Source: Nemophila menziesii
Taxonomy: Eukaryota; Streptophyta; Magnoliopsida; Boraginales; Hydrophyllaceae
DNA length: 64,000 bases
Assembly: GCA_029959085.1 (NCBI GenBank)
Contig: JARWIR010000035.1
Coordinates: forward strand, 5,686,501 to 5,750,500
Direction: 5' to 3'
Made by a program: the position numbers and the translations under genes. The notes under the pieces are model-generated. The model ran no database searches and was not told the origin of the DNA. It saw only the letters and a program-made list of their open reading frames with translations. Positions 47,841 through 62,833 of this stretch are shown one piece after another (within the stretch, counting starts at the first letter, position 1; each line of letters opens with the position of its first letter).

Positions 47841-48516
47841 CAAACCATAGTCATTCTAGATTTCAAAATTATTTTTAATTATTTTTCTAAATTTAATATT
47901 TTATTCTAAAAACGTTCTTCACTCTAAAGTAAACACTTTCAAACGGGCCTTAAAAATTCATAGTCCATTTTAATTCATTTGGACTAAATGTCTATACTTA
48001 ATCTATTTCTTTTGTGAATTTTTGGGCTCTTCAACTTTCTTTTTTTTGATATATGGGATGGGCTGCTAAGTAGAGCTGAATATTTTATATGATCAGATTG
48101 ATTCTTGAGTTAATAATAATTATTTCAGAATATATATCAATACGAGATAATGTCTCCTTTAAAATTTATTTAATAAATTTATATTTATTTATTTTGGTCA
48201 AAGAAAAAGTACATATATTATACGAGTCAATACCAAGGTTTAAATTTCCACGCTTATTTGAATCTTATTGAACTCCGCTTCCAAATTTGCTCTGAATTTT
48301 CCGAAATCTCTGTTATCCTTGCATTATTCTCCACCCGGCTCATACAACATAAAAGTGGAAGAATACGCCAAGAATTGTAAAAAAGAACTTGATCCAAACG
48401 ATACCCTCCAAAATTATATGAATTCATGAACATTAGCAACTTAAAAACAATAAATTAACACTTCATGGAGGCAATCAAAGCCGAAGCACCTTTAAATTTG
48501 CTTTAATATTTTTGAA
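47841..48516. other. No gene seen
   Basis: AT-rich spacer between the 117-bp duplication and the gypsy protease relic. Only short chance frames. Confidence 0.4.
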
Positions 48517-48991
48517 ATGGATTTGAATATCATTGTCGGGGGGTTTGCGACAACAACTCATACTGGAAGAAATCGGTATGTTAAGCAAGGCCATGAACCT
48601 ACACCGCAGAGAGGACCTAAGCACAATGATGATGTCAATTTCAATGACGATGATGCAAAGAGTATGATGTCTATGCACGATGATGCGCCGGTATTTCCTC
48701 CTATCACAGGTAATGACATTACTAAAAGAATATTAATCAATACGGGTAGTTCAGTATATTTATCGTTTGCTTCTATAGTTGATAAGATGAAAATCTATTG
48801 ACAAAAATTTTGGGGACTAACCGTAGGGTCAAAAGGGATAAAATATTAATGTTGTTCGGCTCTGCTAAATGGTGGATAACAGATACGAGTGAAAGTACCA
48901 CTCAATCTGGATCCCATGATCCATGCTTGATTAATCGAGGCTTGGTGGTTGAATTCATCGTTGGAGAGGAGGAATTGGAGATGAGGCAATA
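48517..48991 (+). mobile_element. Ty3/gypsy protease-region relic (copy B, with upstream part)
   Basis: A 94-codon frame starts MDLNIIVGG and runs through VNFNDDDAKSMMSMHDDAPV to RILINTGSSVYLSF. In plant Ty3/gypsy polyproteins the equivalent is 'I.F...DA......HDDALV......R.L.D.GSS', leading into the aspartic protease. Here the catalytic Asp is replaced (NTGSS), so the protease would be inactive. The frame stops at 48801 and continues shifted to about 48991. The tandem boundary region (48732) lies within it. Confidence 0.65.
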
Positions 48992-49371
48992 AAGTCTTGA
49001 TAGGGATAATCCGGAATTTGAACTCAAAATTTGAGGTGGACTTAATACGAATAACGTGAATCAAGGTACACGCCAATTTATTTATGAAGATGGAAAGATT
49101 TTACCTAATCCATGGAAATTATGAACATCTGCTCAAATTTTATAAATAATTCATCTCTAGGGAGGAAAATGGGTTTGTGAATATAATTGGGTAAAATGTC
49201 AATATAATGCCTCGTCACACTCTTTTTCCTCACTATTGGGGGGGGGGTTAATGACGTGAATGATGATTAAGAATGATGTTTGCTTTATATTAGATTTGAA
49301 TCTTACCATTAGTTAAAATTATTTACTACGACTATAAATTATGTTCACCTGTAATTATGACAACCTAAATT

Positions 49372-49872
49372 AAATCTAAACAAGATCGAATAAACCTTAT
49401 GATGGTTTTCAAAGTATTAATTTCAATTGGTTAAACTCAGAGAGTTACCAATAGGTTCGTTAAAGCTTATGAAGGCTATCAAAGTAGAAAATTAAGATGG
49501 TTAAGCTTAGAGAGTTACTAAGTAACTCGATTAAACATAATAAACAAAGTGAAAACATGAGTTGGTTAAACTCAAAGAGTTACCAACAAGCTCTAATAAA
49601 CCCTACAAATGTTATCGAAGCAAAAAACCTAAGTTAGTTCAACTTAGAGAGTTACCAACAAGCTCTATTTAACCTTATAAAGTCTATAAAATAAAATAAA
49701 AACTAAGTTGTTTTGGCTTAGATAGTTACCAACAAGTTCGATTTAACATTACAAAGTTTATCAAATAAAAAACCTAAGGTTGTTATACTTGGAAAGTTAC
49801 TAGCAAGCTCGACTAAACCCTATGCAAGGTTATCAAAATTGAAACCTCATTTGGTCAAACTCAAATAACAAC
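49372..49872. repeat. ~70-bp minisatellite (copy B)
   Basis: Counterpart of 645-1145; no difference seen. Confidence 0.85.
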
Positions 49873-50867
49873 ACGATGGATCAATTATTTAAGCAAGATT
49901 CCCAAAAGTCAAAATTTAAGATTGGAAAAATTAAGTTACCAAAAGAGTTAGGTTACATCCCATCAATAATCATCAAAATTAAATTCAAACAGGTTAAAAT
50001 CGAGGAGCTGTCCACATAATTGATTAAATCCATATAAGGATTCTTGAAGAAAAATATAAGTCATTTGAAAATTAGAATTATTAAGCGGATCCATTTGATA
50101 TTTTATAATGAAGGTTCACAACACCAAGCATATGATACATAAAAGGATCCACATAGTTGGAAATCCATTGTCCCTCAGATGAGACATCTGAATATTGATT
50201 AGGTTAGATAGGTTTATACGTATATATTCGATTTATAACAAAGGTCATAATTTCCTCTTTGTTAGACAAACATATCAAGATTAATAATCTTCACCAATAA
50301 TCTAAATAAATAATGTTCATTGTATGCAAAAAGTAATAGAGGAAACAAATCCAGCAAATAAGTTATGAATAATACTAGCTTATATATAAGAAGTTGAAGT
50401 CTTGGGCTCATACAAAACAAAAGGAGAACACATCACCCATAAAGACTACAAAATGAAAATAAAAATTAAGCCCAACAACCTAAAAGAATAGTTTTGGGGT
50501 TTTGAATGAAATATAGCTCGGTAGCTACTTGTCTAATATCTTTCTAATAGTGAAACACAGTCATGCCAAAAAGCCTAAACAAAGTAGCTGATGGTGAACA
50601 TGTGTATCTAAACATGATCATGAGGAAAGTCACCTTTAGTAACTTTGCAAACAGATAAAGAGTGAAAAACCTTCATGTAAATAGTTGGGATCAATATGTT
50701 GTCCATAACTAAGGAACCAAACAAAATAGCGGTTATATTATTTTTTCATTATTTCAGGAGCAAAAACCACATTAGGACTCCTCAAGATGAGTATACACAT
50801 GAGCTATACACTAATATCTTCCTTTGTGGTAAGAAAAGCCAGAGAAGTTTCCTTTGTTATTATGCTA

Positions 50868-51121
50868 CTCCCTCTGTCCACTTATGTTTGTCCTACTTTT
50901 TGTGGCACAAGTCTTAAATAAGACATTAACTACATACTATTTTTACTATATTACCTTTATTCATTAAATATAAGGTAATTTATTACACCATTGTTTTTAA
51001 CTAATTAACTAGGGGTGATATTGGAAACATTGGGATAAAAAAGTCTTGATAATGTAAAAGGACAAATATTGTTGGACACCTCTTTTTAGAAATAAGGACA
51101 AATAAAAGTGGACAGGGGGAG
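50868..51121. mobile_element. Stowaway-type MITE (copy B)
   Basis: Counterpart of 2141-2394, with the same TA flanks and inverted ends. Confidence 0.85.
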
Positions 51122-51934
51122 TATTAATTTATCTACCATAAATGCTCGAGTAATCAGTTGACACCTACTTTTTAAAGTAAAAAGGCAAAGGAGTATTTGG
51201 AATATGAATAAAAGAAGATGAGAAGTTTGGAATAACTACAGAAAGGGGTCATAATGATGTGTCTAAAGCATGGGACACACGTGTACCGTCATAATTATAG
51301 AAGCAATAAATTTTAATTGTGCATTAACTTCATAGAAGGTTACATAAGGCATATCCTTGTAAACAAAAACTTATCTTTGTTACTAAAAGAGAAGTGTAAT
51401 TCGCACTCAACTATGATTGGGGAATGGTAAGTGGTTGGGGAGTACGAGCCCAATTTTTTATCTTCTTCAAGACACAAATTATCCTAATTGAGAGTTGAAC
51501 ATAGTTGAGGATATTGGGCGATGATCTGACACTTTGACAAGTCTCTTGAATTAATATCATGGCAACCTAAGGATTGGTGAATTCAAGTTCTCTAATGAGC
51601 CGTTTCCTTATTTAATTGCTTCATGACCTGGCCCAACTAGTCCTAAAAAGAAACATTCTTCTTGAGTGACCTTTAGTTTACGGCACACACTATCAACTCA
51701 GATTTAATTTGGTCATTGAAATCAGATTCCTGAAAATATGCTCGAAGGAATCGTGCTCGTGACTCGTGAGGAATTATGGCAAAGAGCTTTGTCAAAATAA
51801 AATTCAGAAGGAAATTTGTCCATATCCATGTATTTGACATATATATTACCTCGTGATAGGTTATATCCACTTGAAGAATGTGAATTTGTTTTCTTCTTAA
51901 AGAAAGAAGAATCTTGAACGTGGTGTAAAATGAG

Positions 51935-52508
51935 TTGGGATGGCAATGGTTAGAATATTAACCGTAACCGATGGATATCCAATCCGATAAAAATCTGTTA
52001 GTGAAATCGATGGTTCATCCATGAGGATTTGGTTCTCACAAAAGGTACTGATGGATAATCTGTTAGGATTTGGTTTTTTACAATAATCCAACGGGTAATT
52101 CAAAAATCCGAATAAAGTATAATATATATATATATATATATAAGATATTCTATATATACAAAAGTCATACATAATATTGATCAAATAAAATTATTCCATA
52201 CATTAAACACCTAATAGATTTTATCTAGTTTATTACTATATTGACTAATATCAATTTATGGTCACACAATAATGAAGTAGCTAATTTATAGTTGTAAAAA
52301 AATTATAAGAATTTTTTAATATAAAACTTATAGAACAATTACGGATTCGAATTAACCACGGATAATCTGCATCCGTCGTGGATGCGGATTTGGTAAATTA
52401 TTCTAAAATCCGATGGTTAATGGATGTGGATTTGGTTATCGTTTTTCTTAATGGATGTGCATGTGGTTATGCCATTTTTTGAGGATATCCGATCCATTGT
52501 CATCCCTA
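51935..52508. mobile_element. hAT-type non-autonomous element (copy B)
   Basis: Counterpart of 3208-3783, 2 bp shorter in the internal AT run. Confidence 0.8.
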
Positions 52509-52955
52509 AAAATGATCCACTTGTTTAATGTGTGATGTGGAAATTATCCTTAGCAGATATCTAAGCCAAGAGATCATGTATTGATACCCAATGTATGGTG
52601 ACACCAATTTAAAATTATAAATCTAAAAAGATAATAAATCATGGTCTAGGAATGCGGAAGACGTGGTTTCATAATTACGTAGAGAAAAGTTTGAAGTTAT
52701 ATAGACAGTTACACATCCAACAAAATGATGTATCCTTATAACGTGCATAAACGATAGATTCATACGAGAAAATAATCGATGAAAAAGTTATGATACTTAT
52801 AAATATCACTAGAAGTATTTACAAAAGAAAATAAAAATTAAAAAAGTCATACGAGATTATGGAATTCAAACCAAAGCCACAAAAGGGATGGTAAACTAAG
52901 AGAATCAGGTATCCATTTCCTCGTTAAGTGGATCACAAGAAGGGCTCGCAGAATC

Positions 52956-53665
52956 TTAAACTTCAAGAGGGTTTGGAGGAATATGGAAAAACTCCAAAGG
53001 AATAGTTAAACCCAATCCCTCGTGTTGAAATAACAATCCATCCAGCTGAAGTGACCATCGCATCATAGATTGCTCAAACTCTTCAAAAGCCTTAAAATCA
53101 ATGACAAATTTAAAACTAGCTTCCTCGTGAAGTCGAGGATCATGGTCTACGATATTTTGCAATACCAATAAATTTAAGTTGCATATTCTTAAGTTCTTCT
53201 CTAATTCTCCACGAGCGTGATTCATCGAGACACCTATAAATTTAAAAGTACCCTCACTTCATCAAAAGATTTTTGGTTAGTATCCATTTGATCCGAAATG
53301 AAATTGTTTAAATCTTTTATCATACCAAACTCCTCGTTAATTTTACTTCTATCCTTATGAAATTTTGTGCCTATTTGCTTTGACAAGTCATTGGCCACTT
53401 GAAGCATTATAATGCAATCTTCAATGAGATTAAATGGATCATCCACTGAGTCATGTTGATGAATTGGGATGTTCTCCTTTATTAAAACCCAATCAGACTC
53501 ATAAACTCTATAGTTGAGGAAGGAGAAAAACTCCGACCACACTCTTATATGACTAGTCAATACATGACACTCATTATGGCAATATATATACGAGCACAAA
53601 AGAAAAATTCTAATACAAAAGAAGAATATCTGCTTGCTAGGGTAGAGCATATCTAGGTTTAGCAC
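52956..53665 (-). pseudogene. Unidentified broken gene, two abutting frames (copy B)
   Basis: Counterpart of 4231-4940. Position 53066 is T instead of A, giving Met for Leu in the second frame (EQSMMRW). The first frame is unchanged. Confidence 0.35.
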
Positions 53666-56492
53666 CGGGTTAGATTTTTACTAACCTTGGATTGTAACAT
53701 CCCGGGTTGGGTTTTAAAAAATCCAACCCTAGTTCTTTTTCCTCATCCTGGTTGGGTTCAAATCACTGGGTTGACCCGAATTACATACCGGGTTGATTCA
53801 GGTTTGTTTGCATTAAATAAATATTTTTTTAACTTTTTTTATTATGTTAGGCCTAAAATTATTCTGAATCACAAAGCTACACTACTTAACAGTAATTTAT
53901 ATTAAAATGACAACTACTAAAACTGACAAACAATCACTCTATGCTTTTAGAAATACAAATGCGTCATGCTCTGTTAATGATGCTTGTCAATCTAGATAAA
54001 AAAAGGAACAAAATTGAGTTAATATTATTAATAAATAAAGTTCCAAATCATTTATGAAAAATTGACATGAAGCATCAAAAGAGTGAAAATCTGGGATGGA
54101 GAGATACTCAATATATATATATATATATATACTATTAACCTTACTCATGTTATAAGAGAATTGTAAACCATACCGAATAAGTCAAGATATCCAATTGCGT
54201 TTGGCTGTTGTAGTAAATTTGCAAATAGATATCCTAGAAATAGTTGATCTTGGATCATTTTCAACCTGAGCAAGCACATTTCAAGCTAGGGAATTCTAAA
54301 TGAATAGCTTTGATCCTTTACTTTTGATGAGCATTAACAATATTAGGGACCCAGCAAAGTTGAGTGTAAAAAAGGAATCTCACCTTATGCTTTAACATAA
54401 TTTATTGTATTACTAGTATAAAATTCACTTATTAAGTGAGGTAAAGAGGAAGCCATTTTTCTCAGATTTGTTCGAAATATATATTATACACAATGCATAT
54501 ACTAAAAGAGCCATGTAATTCAACACTTCCAATAATCAAGAAAATAAATCACAAAACAAATCAAAAAAGTTAAATACTCAAGGAAGAAGAGAATACTAGA
54601 TTAGAACCATGGATTAGGAATAGGTGTGATAAAAAATTAGCCCATTATATTAGATATGAAACCACAAATCACAAAATAATAAAAAAAATTAAATATAAAA
54701 AATTTACCATTAGAAAAAGACCAATGGAAAATAGGAATTTCTCTAGCCATGATATAATATGAACAAGAAGTTAATGTTAAGGTTTGGGCGTCGATAAGAG
54801 GCGAGGGAAGTTAGGATTAAAGTTTGGGTTAGGGTTGTTTTGGTAGGTTATCTGATTTTTTGTGTAATGGGGTTGCTTTTGATAGATTGGATTCTTGAAT
54901 GAATTTGATTCAATATTCATTATTTTGTAATCTATGTATTGTGTAGATATAAAACGTAACAAAGAAATGAGATGGAGTTTATATGATATAAAACATAACA
55001 AATGAAATGGGTTGGGTTTTGGAACAAAAAATAAAAAAAGAAATGGGTTGGGTTTTGGAACAAAAAATAAAAAAAAGAAATGGGTTGGGATAGTGCTGAG
55101 TGTACGGGTTGGGTTATCTATTTTTCTATTTTTATAACATCGATCATTATAGCTTTGCTTTATGCTTTTTTTAATCAACCCGTTACATGCTTATCCCATT
55201 ACACGGGTTGAGCCTAACTCTGACCTAGTTGACTCGGGTTCCTTTTATTTGACCAAGTTGCCTCGGTCAATGCTCAATTCTAACTAACATCTAACTCCAA
55301 AGAATTAGAAGCATCATTCGAAGATTGGGTGAAAAGACAAAAGTTAAGCAGATCGGCCATTAACCTTTGATATGACATATTTGGGAACACGGAGATGCTT
55401 AGAGTCCGGACCCAAACCCCTCACATCCAGAGAATGAGGTACAAACAAAGCCTTGAAGGATATTTTCCCTTTCTTTTGCTGCAATGCCAAAGAAGTATGG
55501 TGATTGGTAACCAAGGATTGAGTTAGCTAAAATATGGTCAATGTTATCAATAGGAGAAATGACCAACGCCTTATTACTATCATCAATGACCTGCAAAGAG
55601 GGATTAGTTAGGTTATCAAAGAGTATGTTAGGGTATCAATCATCGTGCCTTTACTTGCTCCTTAACTCAAGAAGTTGAAAAAAACACATACAACATGCAA
55701 TCCTCAAAAAAATCAGAGATATCATTATTATATTCTCAAGGATGCTTAGATGTACACATATATTCTTTTCATCCTCGAGAAGATAATAAAGAGATAATTG
55801 ATCTAGTAGTACAATATATAAGTTTATTAAGGCATTAGTGTATAATGATAACATAAACATACCATACATAACAATTGTTGTAAATATATAAGTAAGATAT
55901 ACTGATGTACCATATACAAGACATAGGAATGGGATAAATCATCCATTTTATTAACTTTAAGAAACTATTGACAAAGGACTATTGTATTTACAAAATTCTC
56001 AAGCATAGTTAGTAGGATATGAAGATATTGATTATCTCACCTTTCCTCATTGAAAAAGTAAAAACATGGATGCTTTTTATTTTTTTAGTGGTAGTGTGAT
56101 ATTTGGGCTTTCTACAAAGCAAATTATTTATGTCACTTTATTAAATTATATCGAGATACATGCACTTTATTTATCAAGCTTGGAATTTGTTAGATTGAAA
56201 TATTTGATTCAATATATTAACAAAGCCTATCACATATCAAGACAGACAGTTCAACAATATTATATGAACTTTATTTATCAAACTTGGAATATGTTAGATT
56301 AAGATATTTGATTCAATATATTAACAAAGCCTCTCACATACCAAGAAAGATAGTTCAACAATATTGTATGAAGATAATGTTCCATGTATTATTCAAATAA
56401 ATGGAGGATATAATAAAGGTGACATTCAAGTTTTTTTTTCTATAGAAAATGCTTCTATTAAATAAATAAATGTAATATCCAATTGTTACAAG

Positions 56493-57201
56493 TCAACCTG
56501 GCTAACGGTACCGGACCGGACCGAAGCTACAGTGCGAAGAGAACCAGACCTATGTTACAGCTAACGGTTCGGTTCTTGATAAAAAAATAGTGCTGCCTAA
56601 AGACCGGTCCGAACCAGACCGAACCGTTAAGCTGCTATATAATTGTTTTTTTCATTATACATATAGATGATAGTTATACTTGAAATTAGTAGTGATGATA
56701 TTTCTTGCATTTGTATTTTTCATTTTCTGATAAAAATATAGATGATAGCTAAAGAAAATGGGAAAGGAGAGTTCATAAATCGCCGGATGGTTCTGGAGCT
56801 CAATGACTATGTTGAATCTGGAGCAAATCCTCGTCGTAGTCCTTGAATCTCCACCTTTGGGAGAGACTTTGTTATAGTTTGTTATGTAATACTTTTGACT
56901 CAGTAAAATTCAATCCCATCTTATCACCAAGACTACTCCCAACCACTTCAAAAATCTATCAACCTTATAGTTTGGTATGTAATGTTACTATGTATTAAAA
57001 ATATTTGTATGTTAGGAACCGGACCGGACCTGGACCCGGAACCAGACCCGGTAGTGGCGGTCCCATAACAGATCGGTTCTTTCCTTCAAGCCACCAAGAA
57101 CCGGTCCGAACCGAAACCGGTAAGGAAGGACCGGTAAGCCATGACTGATATGGCCCAGGTCCGCTAAGAACTGGCCCGAAATGGACCGTTAGCCAGGTTG
57201 A
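56493..57201. mobile_element. hAT-type element, 709 bp (copy B)
   Basis: Counterpart of 7768-8476 with the same 17-bp ends and gttacaag flanks. One substitution at 57030 extends a ccggacc motif. Confidence 0.9.
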
Positions 57202-59352
57202 GTTACAAGCAACCCAAGGTGGAATTAGCCAAGTTGCGGACCGAGAGAAATTTTCACTAAGAAGTAAAAGACAAACAAAAGAAAAAGTTCCACCGATATC
57301 AAATTAAAGAAAAAACACATAACCTACAAAACAAGACCCTTCACAATAATTACAACATCTGCTGTAAAAATTAGTAGTCGTTCTCAGCCATCATGTACAA
57401 TCCTCCATCCCAACTAACATGATATTCTCATTTCGGCATAGTCGTGGCTAAAAATAAGTTTTAACACAAGTATTGGTAAGATCACCATCATTCACATTAG
57501 TCTCCTAGGAAACTGACAACTTTCCAAAAAGAAAATAAAGGAATTACTCCTTGATAAACTGCACAAGGTGATCTGATCATCAAAAAATAGAGAATTGAGG
57601 AGTGACCATTTTACAAGATATGAGATTCGGCTACTAAAACGTACAATGTTGTTCGCCAAAAAAGGAAGAGTCTTTGGGATAACATCTAAAATCACCAAAA
57701 CACATCTTTGCCATAGATATTTTCTCGAATAAGCCAAACTCTTAGGGAACCAAATAATCAAAGACGGTTTATATATTCTTACACCAAAGCTATATTCATA
57801 CATGACTTACAAAAGAAAGGTAATGTACACATATATCAAATTTGATCAAGGATATTAGCTACCACAATGTCTAAAAATTAAAATATAAGATTAGAATTTA
57901 TCGCCTTAGATATTTACTTTGACTTGTACACTAGAAGGAGAGATTAATATGTTTTGCATTGACTAGGTTTTATGCCATTGGGTTTTACTAGTAAGGATTT
58001 TAATGAGAAGCTATCAAATACGTAGTTGAAATAATTTAAAATATGAGTGCTAGAAAATATAATTATTTAGTGGATATTATTGCATAAAATGCTCTAAAAT
58101 CATGAAGTTATAAATGAACAGTGGAACAAGTTTCCTTTTGTCTTAAAGATTTAAACTTCTCCTTAATAATCTATGATGCTCGTTCCATGATGCTTACCCT
58201 ACAAGCCAGAAAACCAAAAAGAGGTATGATCCTGATGGTCCCTCGACTATCAAGTCAAGATTGTAGTATACAGAGTTTCTAAATGACACTTAGGGCATGG
58301 GATAAATCATAAAGGTGAGAAGCGTGTTATGTGTCTTTGTGATATGGATTCAACGTACCTAAATTAGTAAAAATAAGAGTGATTTATAGGCTAATATTGT
58401 TGGTTACATCCAATATTCCTACAAAATAATCACCAAGAAGTTATCAAGAAACCTCTTATCACTTGAGGGGCAGTTATATTCCACTCACTCTAATAATTTT
58501 CATGAGATCCTCATCTTGTTGCGGCTCCATAAATCGTCGACTTTCTTTGCCTCGATTTTATGTTTCCGATCATCGTAGGGATTGGTAGCCTCGTCTAGAA
58601 GGTTCTCTAGGAGTTGATCTACTTTTTTGAGGATGTAATTAAAGATGAGAAGGAATCATCGACCTTTGAGGACGAATTGAAATCTATCAATAATGACATT
58701 CTTGTGATAAAATCTAGGGTTATTGACTTGGAGAGTCCACGAAGGATGGTTGATTTCCTATCAGGTCCAACCTATCTCAAATGTCTGTCCTGCCCTTAGT
58801 ACCCCATTAATTAGAATTTAATTACCAAAACAATATCCTTGATTTCATGCCATTAGTCAAAAATTAGTAACCCATTAATTAGAATTTAGTTACCAAAACA
58901 AATTTCCATGATTCCATGCAATTAGTAAAAAATTAGTAACCTATTAATTAGAGTTTAGTTGCATAAATATTCTGTATCGGGTAATGAAAACGGGGGTGGG
59001 TAATGTTTGTTTTTGTGATGGGTTGTCTTTAAAAAATGGTGGTACACGGAACACTGTTTTGATGGCGTGTTCGAGCAAAATGATGGGTTACGCTTTTTGT
59101 CGAGTTAACAGGGGGTGGGTTACCTTTGTTATTTTGATGGTTTGTGCGTTAATATTGATGGTGTATATAAGCTCAACAAGTTTGAACACTAAATATACAT
59201 TGAGGAAAACAAACTTTTATTGAACGGGGAGGCCTAACTCAGTTCTTCTCAGTCGAACGGAGAAGCTCTAGATCCGTCAAATCTTTACTTCTTCGAAACC
59301 GCAGTCAATCCGATTTGATTGGGGTTTGTGTTGTTGTTTAAGCCTTTATCTA

Positions 59353-59775
59353 TAAGATTTTGTTTGTAGATATCTTGAAATTAGATGGGTGGTGATTGGA
59401 AAAATGAGGGTTGTTACCATCGCAGGGGGAGGGAGGTGGAGGTGGAGGAGCGGCAGCTCGAATGCGATACTCCGAAAAGTTTTTACGGATATCTTCTAAT
59501 GTAGCCGTTTTGGAAGGTGAATTAGGAGCGCCGATATTGGTGGTGGAAGAGACTTTCTAAGGTTTGGGTGGTGGAGAAGAATTGGGAGAATGTTATGGTT
59601 GCTTGAGGCTGGCTTTGACGTCGTTGAAGTAAGATGAAACTGATGATTTCGATTGCGGTGGTGATGGATTCGCTTCGTCATCACTGTCAGAGAGGGTAGA
59701 TTTGAATAAATGGCTGTCCTCGTTGTCGGAGGGGGTGCAAGAGAAGAAACCAGATTGGATGTCATTAAGATGTAT
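59353..59775 (-). pseudogene. Serine/proline-rich gene fragment with two stops (copy B)
   Basis: Counterpart of 10628-11050. Both internal stops are present, so the decay predates the large duplication. Confidence 0.45.
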
Positions 59776-60421
59776 GCTACTTAAATGGAATTAGTTAATT
59801 GCGTTAATCATGTAAAGATTAGATATTATCTGATTATGGTGAAAGGTAACGATAGAATATTATAAAATTCGCTGGACCTGCTAGGGGAAAAATCAATGGC
59901 TGGACTTGATGGGTTGGATAGTTAGGTTGTAGGACTTAATGAGCTAATATCTCTAAACTCTATTAGTTGGAGGCTGCATGTTCTTGAGTTAATATGTCGA
60001 GAGATTGAGACATTTAAAAAATGCCCGATGTCAAGTAAACAGAAGATGCCTCCACTTTTGTACATGGTGAGTTTGGTAAACAAGTTATTTTAGGTATATT
60101 GTGTTCGGATGTAGTATAAGATGATCGATAATACGTACTGAAGATATGCTCTACTGTGAAATATATTCTATCACAAATATTAAAAATTTATTGTTATATT
60201 CTATGTAATAATTTTCTGTATTTCTAAATAATGTAAAAATAATATTTGGATGGTATATCTCATTATTTAGAGCCAATTATAGATCAATGCCTATTAAAAA
60301 TCTTATTTTGAAAAAGATGCCTAGAATACGATACTTTATAGAAAACAGCCTCATCCCAAACTACCCTTATAATTAACAATTAAAAAACAAAAATAGAAAA
60401 AATAAAACAGAAACTAATAAG

Positions 60422-60785
60422 CACACGCGCACGTCCGTGAATTTTTTTTAAATCGTCATAACTAATTTTAAAAAAATCAAAAATTTATATATATGGATAA
60501 AGCAAATTAATATTTACGTTTATGATTTTTTTTCGGGATTTTTTGATTTTTTTGAATTTTTTAATTCACAAACACGGAATTCATGTTTTAAACATGGAAT
60601 TTCGTGTCTGCGGAAAAAAAAAATTTAAAAAAACTTAAAAAATTTTAATAATCAAAAAAATCAAAAAAATCATAGACGTAAATATTAATTTGCTTTATCC
60701 AAAAATGCAATTTTTTTAATTTTCGGATTTTTTTTGAATTAGTTATGACGATTTAAAAAAATAAATTCACTTACGCGTGCGTGTG
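60422..60785. repeat. Long imperfect palindrome (copy B)
   Basis: Counterpart of 11697-12060. No difference seen between the copies. Confidence 0.85.
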
Positions 60786-61873
60786 ATGAAATTAGTAGGT
60801 GGTGGTGGTGGAGGTTGTGATGGTTGTGGTGGTGGAGGTGGTGATGGTTGTGGTGGTGGAAGTACCCTATTATTTATTTAATATTTAAAAAAAATATTGT
60901 ATTAAAAATAAAATAATATATTTAATAATAAGGATAGTATAGATATAAAAAATATAAAGAGGATGTTTTTTATAAATAATTATTTAATTAAGCATTTATC
61001 TCTAAATATAAAATTTAGAGACTTAATTAAGAATATATTTATCTCTAATTACCCCTATTTATAATGTAATTAGCCACTATGTCATTTTCAGAACTTCCAA
61101 CAATTTTATGAAAGGGAACGGACTATTTCTCATGACAACGGCGTTGACAATTTCTTATAATTTATCTTTGAGAAACACAACAAAAGTAAAAACTTGAATG
61201 AAATTTAGTGGCTTAAAAAAATTATTCTATTCCGCTCCACCACTACATCGACTGAGCATCTTCAATACTTCTCTCTTCCTTTCTACATTCAAGAATCTTT
61301 AGAGGCTCGATATGCTACCACTGATGAATCTTTTATTTGTCTCATTTTCATCAACCTTAACCGTTTAAGAACAACATTTTTCATAGCATCTTTTGGTTGC
61401 AACCACATTATCGTTAGCGCCAGTTAAAACTACATACAATCAGTTTTGAGTATCATCAAGATTCAAGAACCATTCTTTTTGGTTTTTTCAGATTTATGTA
61501 GAAAGGAAAATAAAATAATTGATTCCGTAGAATTAGTATGCTTATTATGACTTTTAACAATTCAATAATACATTTGTCAAGCTTAACCCTTTGACTATTA
61601 TATTTCGGTCAACCTTTTCACCTTTTGTACAATTAATGCAACGGCAAGTTGTCAAATTATATTAGTCCATTAATTAAATGAGAACTACCTTATTTATTAC
61701 TCTTAGAAACTTGTTACTAATTTGAATGATTGAGCTCATAGTTTTCCAAATATACCTTTTCGTCTTCTTCCAATAATTGTAGCTGACTTGAACTTACTTC
61801 TTTTTTCGAGTCAGGCTGTCCAGCTAATTATCGTTCGTTGAGCACTACATTCTGAACGAAGAATTTCGATTAA

Positions 61874-62833
61874 ATGAAGATATATTTTTGTCCAAGTATT
61901 TTTTTCGTTATTGCCGTAATTTTATCTGGAATCGTAACATCCATGTCAACTGATACGTTGAAGTTATCTCAATCTATTACTTTCAATGAGACGTTAATCT
62001 CAGCACTAGGCAAATTCCAGCTTGGGTTCTTCAGTCCTTGCAATTCCAACAAATTTTACTTAGCCATCTGGTTCAATGTTCTTCCATTTCAAACTGTTTG
62101 GATCGCAAACAGAGATAATCCTCTTAACAATTCTTCTGGTGTTCTGAGAATTGGAAATGATGGCAATTTGATTCTTCTCGACAAAACAGACAGAGTCATC
62201 TGGTCTACGGGAATCCCGAATTCAAGAAATAGTACTGTTGCACACCTTTTGGAATTTGGAAATCTTGTACTTAGAGACAACACTAAAGAAGAAAATAACA
62301 TTCTCTGGCAAAGCTTCGATCATCCTTCACATGTCGGAGTACCTGAGATGAAGATCGGATGGGACTTAAAAACTGGTCTAAATCGAAATCTTACTTCTTG
62401 GAAAAGCTCAGACGACCCTTCTCTAGGAGAATACACACATGGAATCGACACTCTAGGAGTACCACAGCTTATGATCTGGAGAGGTTCCACCAAAATTTTC
62501 AGAAGTGGACCATGGAATGGTGTTGACTTTTCTTTAATGGATTATCAGCCTACTGAACGTTACTACACAACATTTATTATGAATTCAGATGACGTACACT
62601 ATACGAGTCAATTACTAACAAATCGCTCTTTAATGATGGGCGAACTGACCTATTCTGGCGAGCTTCTACTCAAAATACACGACCATGGTATCAACGAGTG
62701 GCGTACATTGTTTGTGGTACCCTGGGATAATTTTGGACAATATGCTTTCTGTGGGCCTGATTATGTTTGGCTTATATGTATATCTTCCTATTTAAAACTA
62801 TTCTCGCCAAACAATGTATATTTGACAGTTTAA
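61874..62833 (+). pseudogene. Truncated G-type lectin S-receptor-like kinase, copy B
   Basis: Same 319-codon frame as 13149-14108, with the same truncation after CGPD and no kinase. The single difference is Lys instead of Glu at residue 138 (base 62285), in the loop after the lectin motif LVLRDN. Because both copies share the break, it happened before the duplication. Confidence 0.85.
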
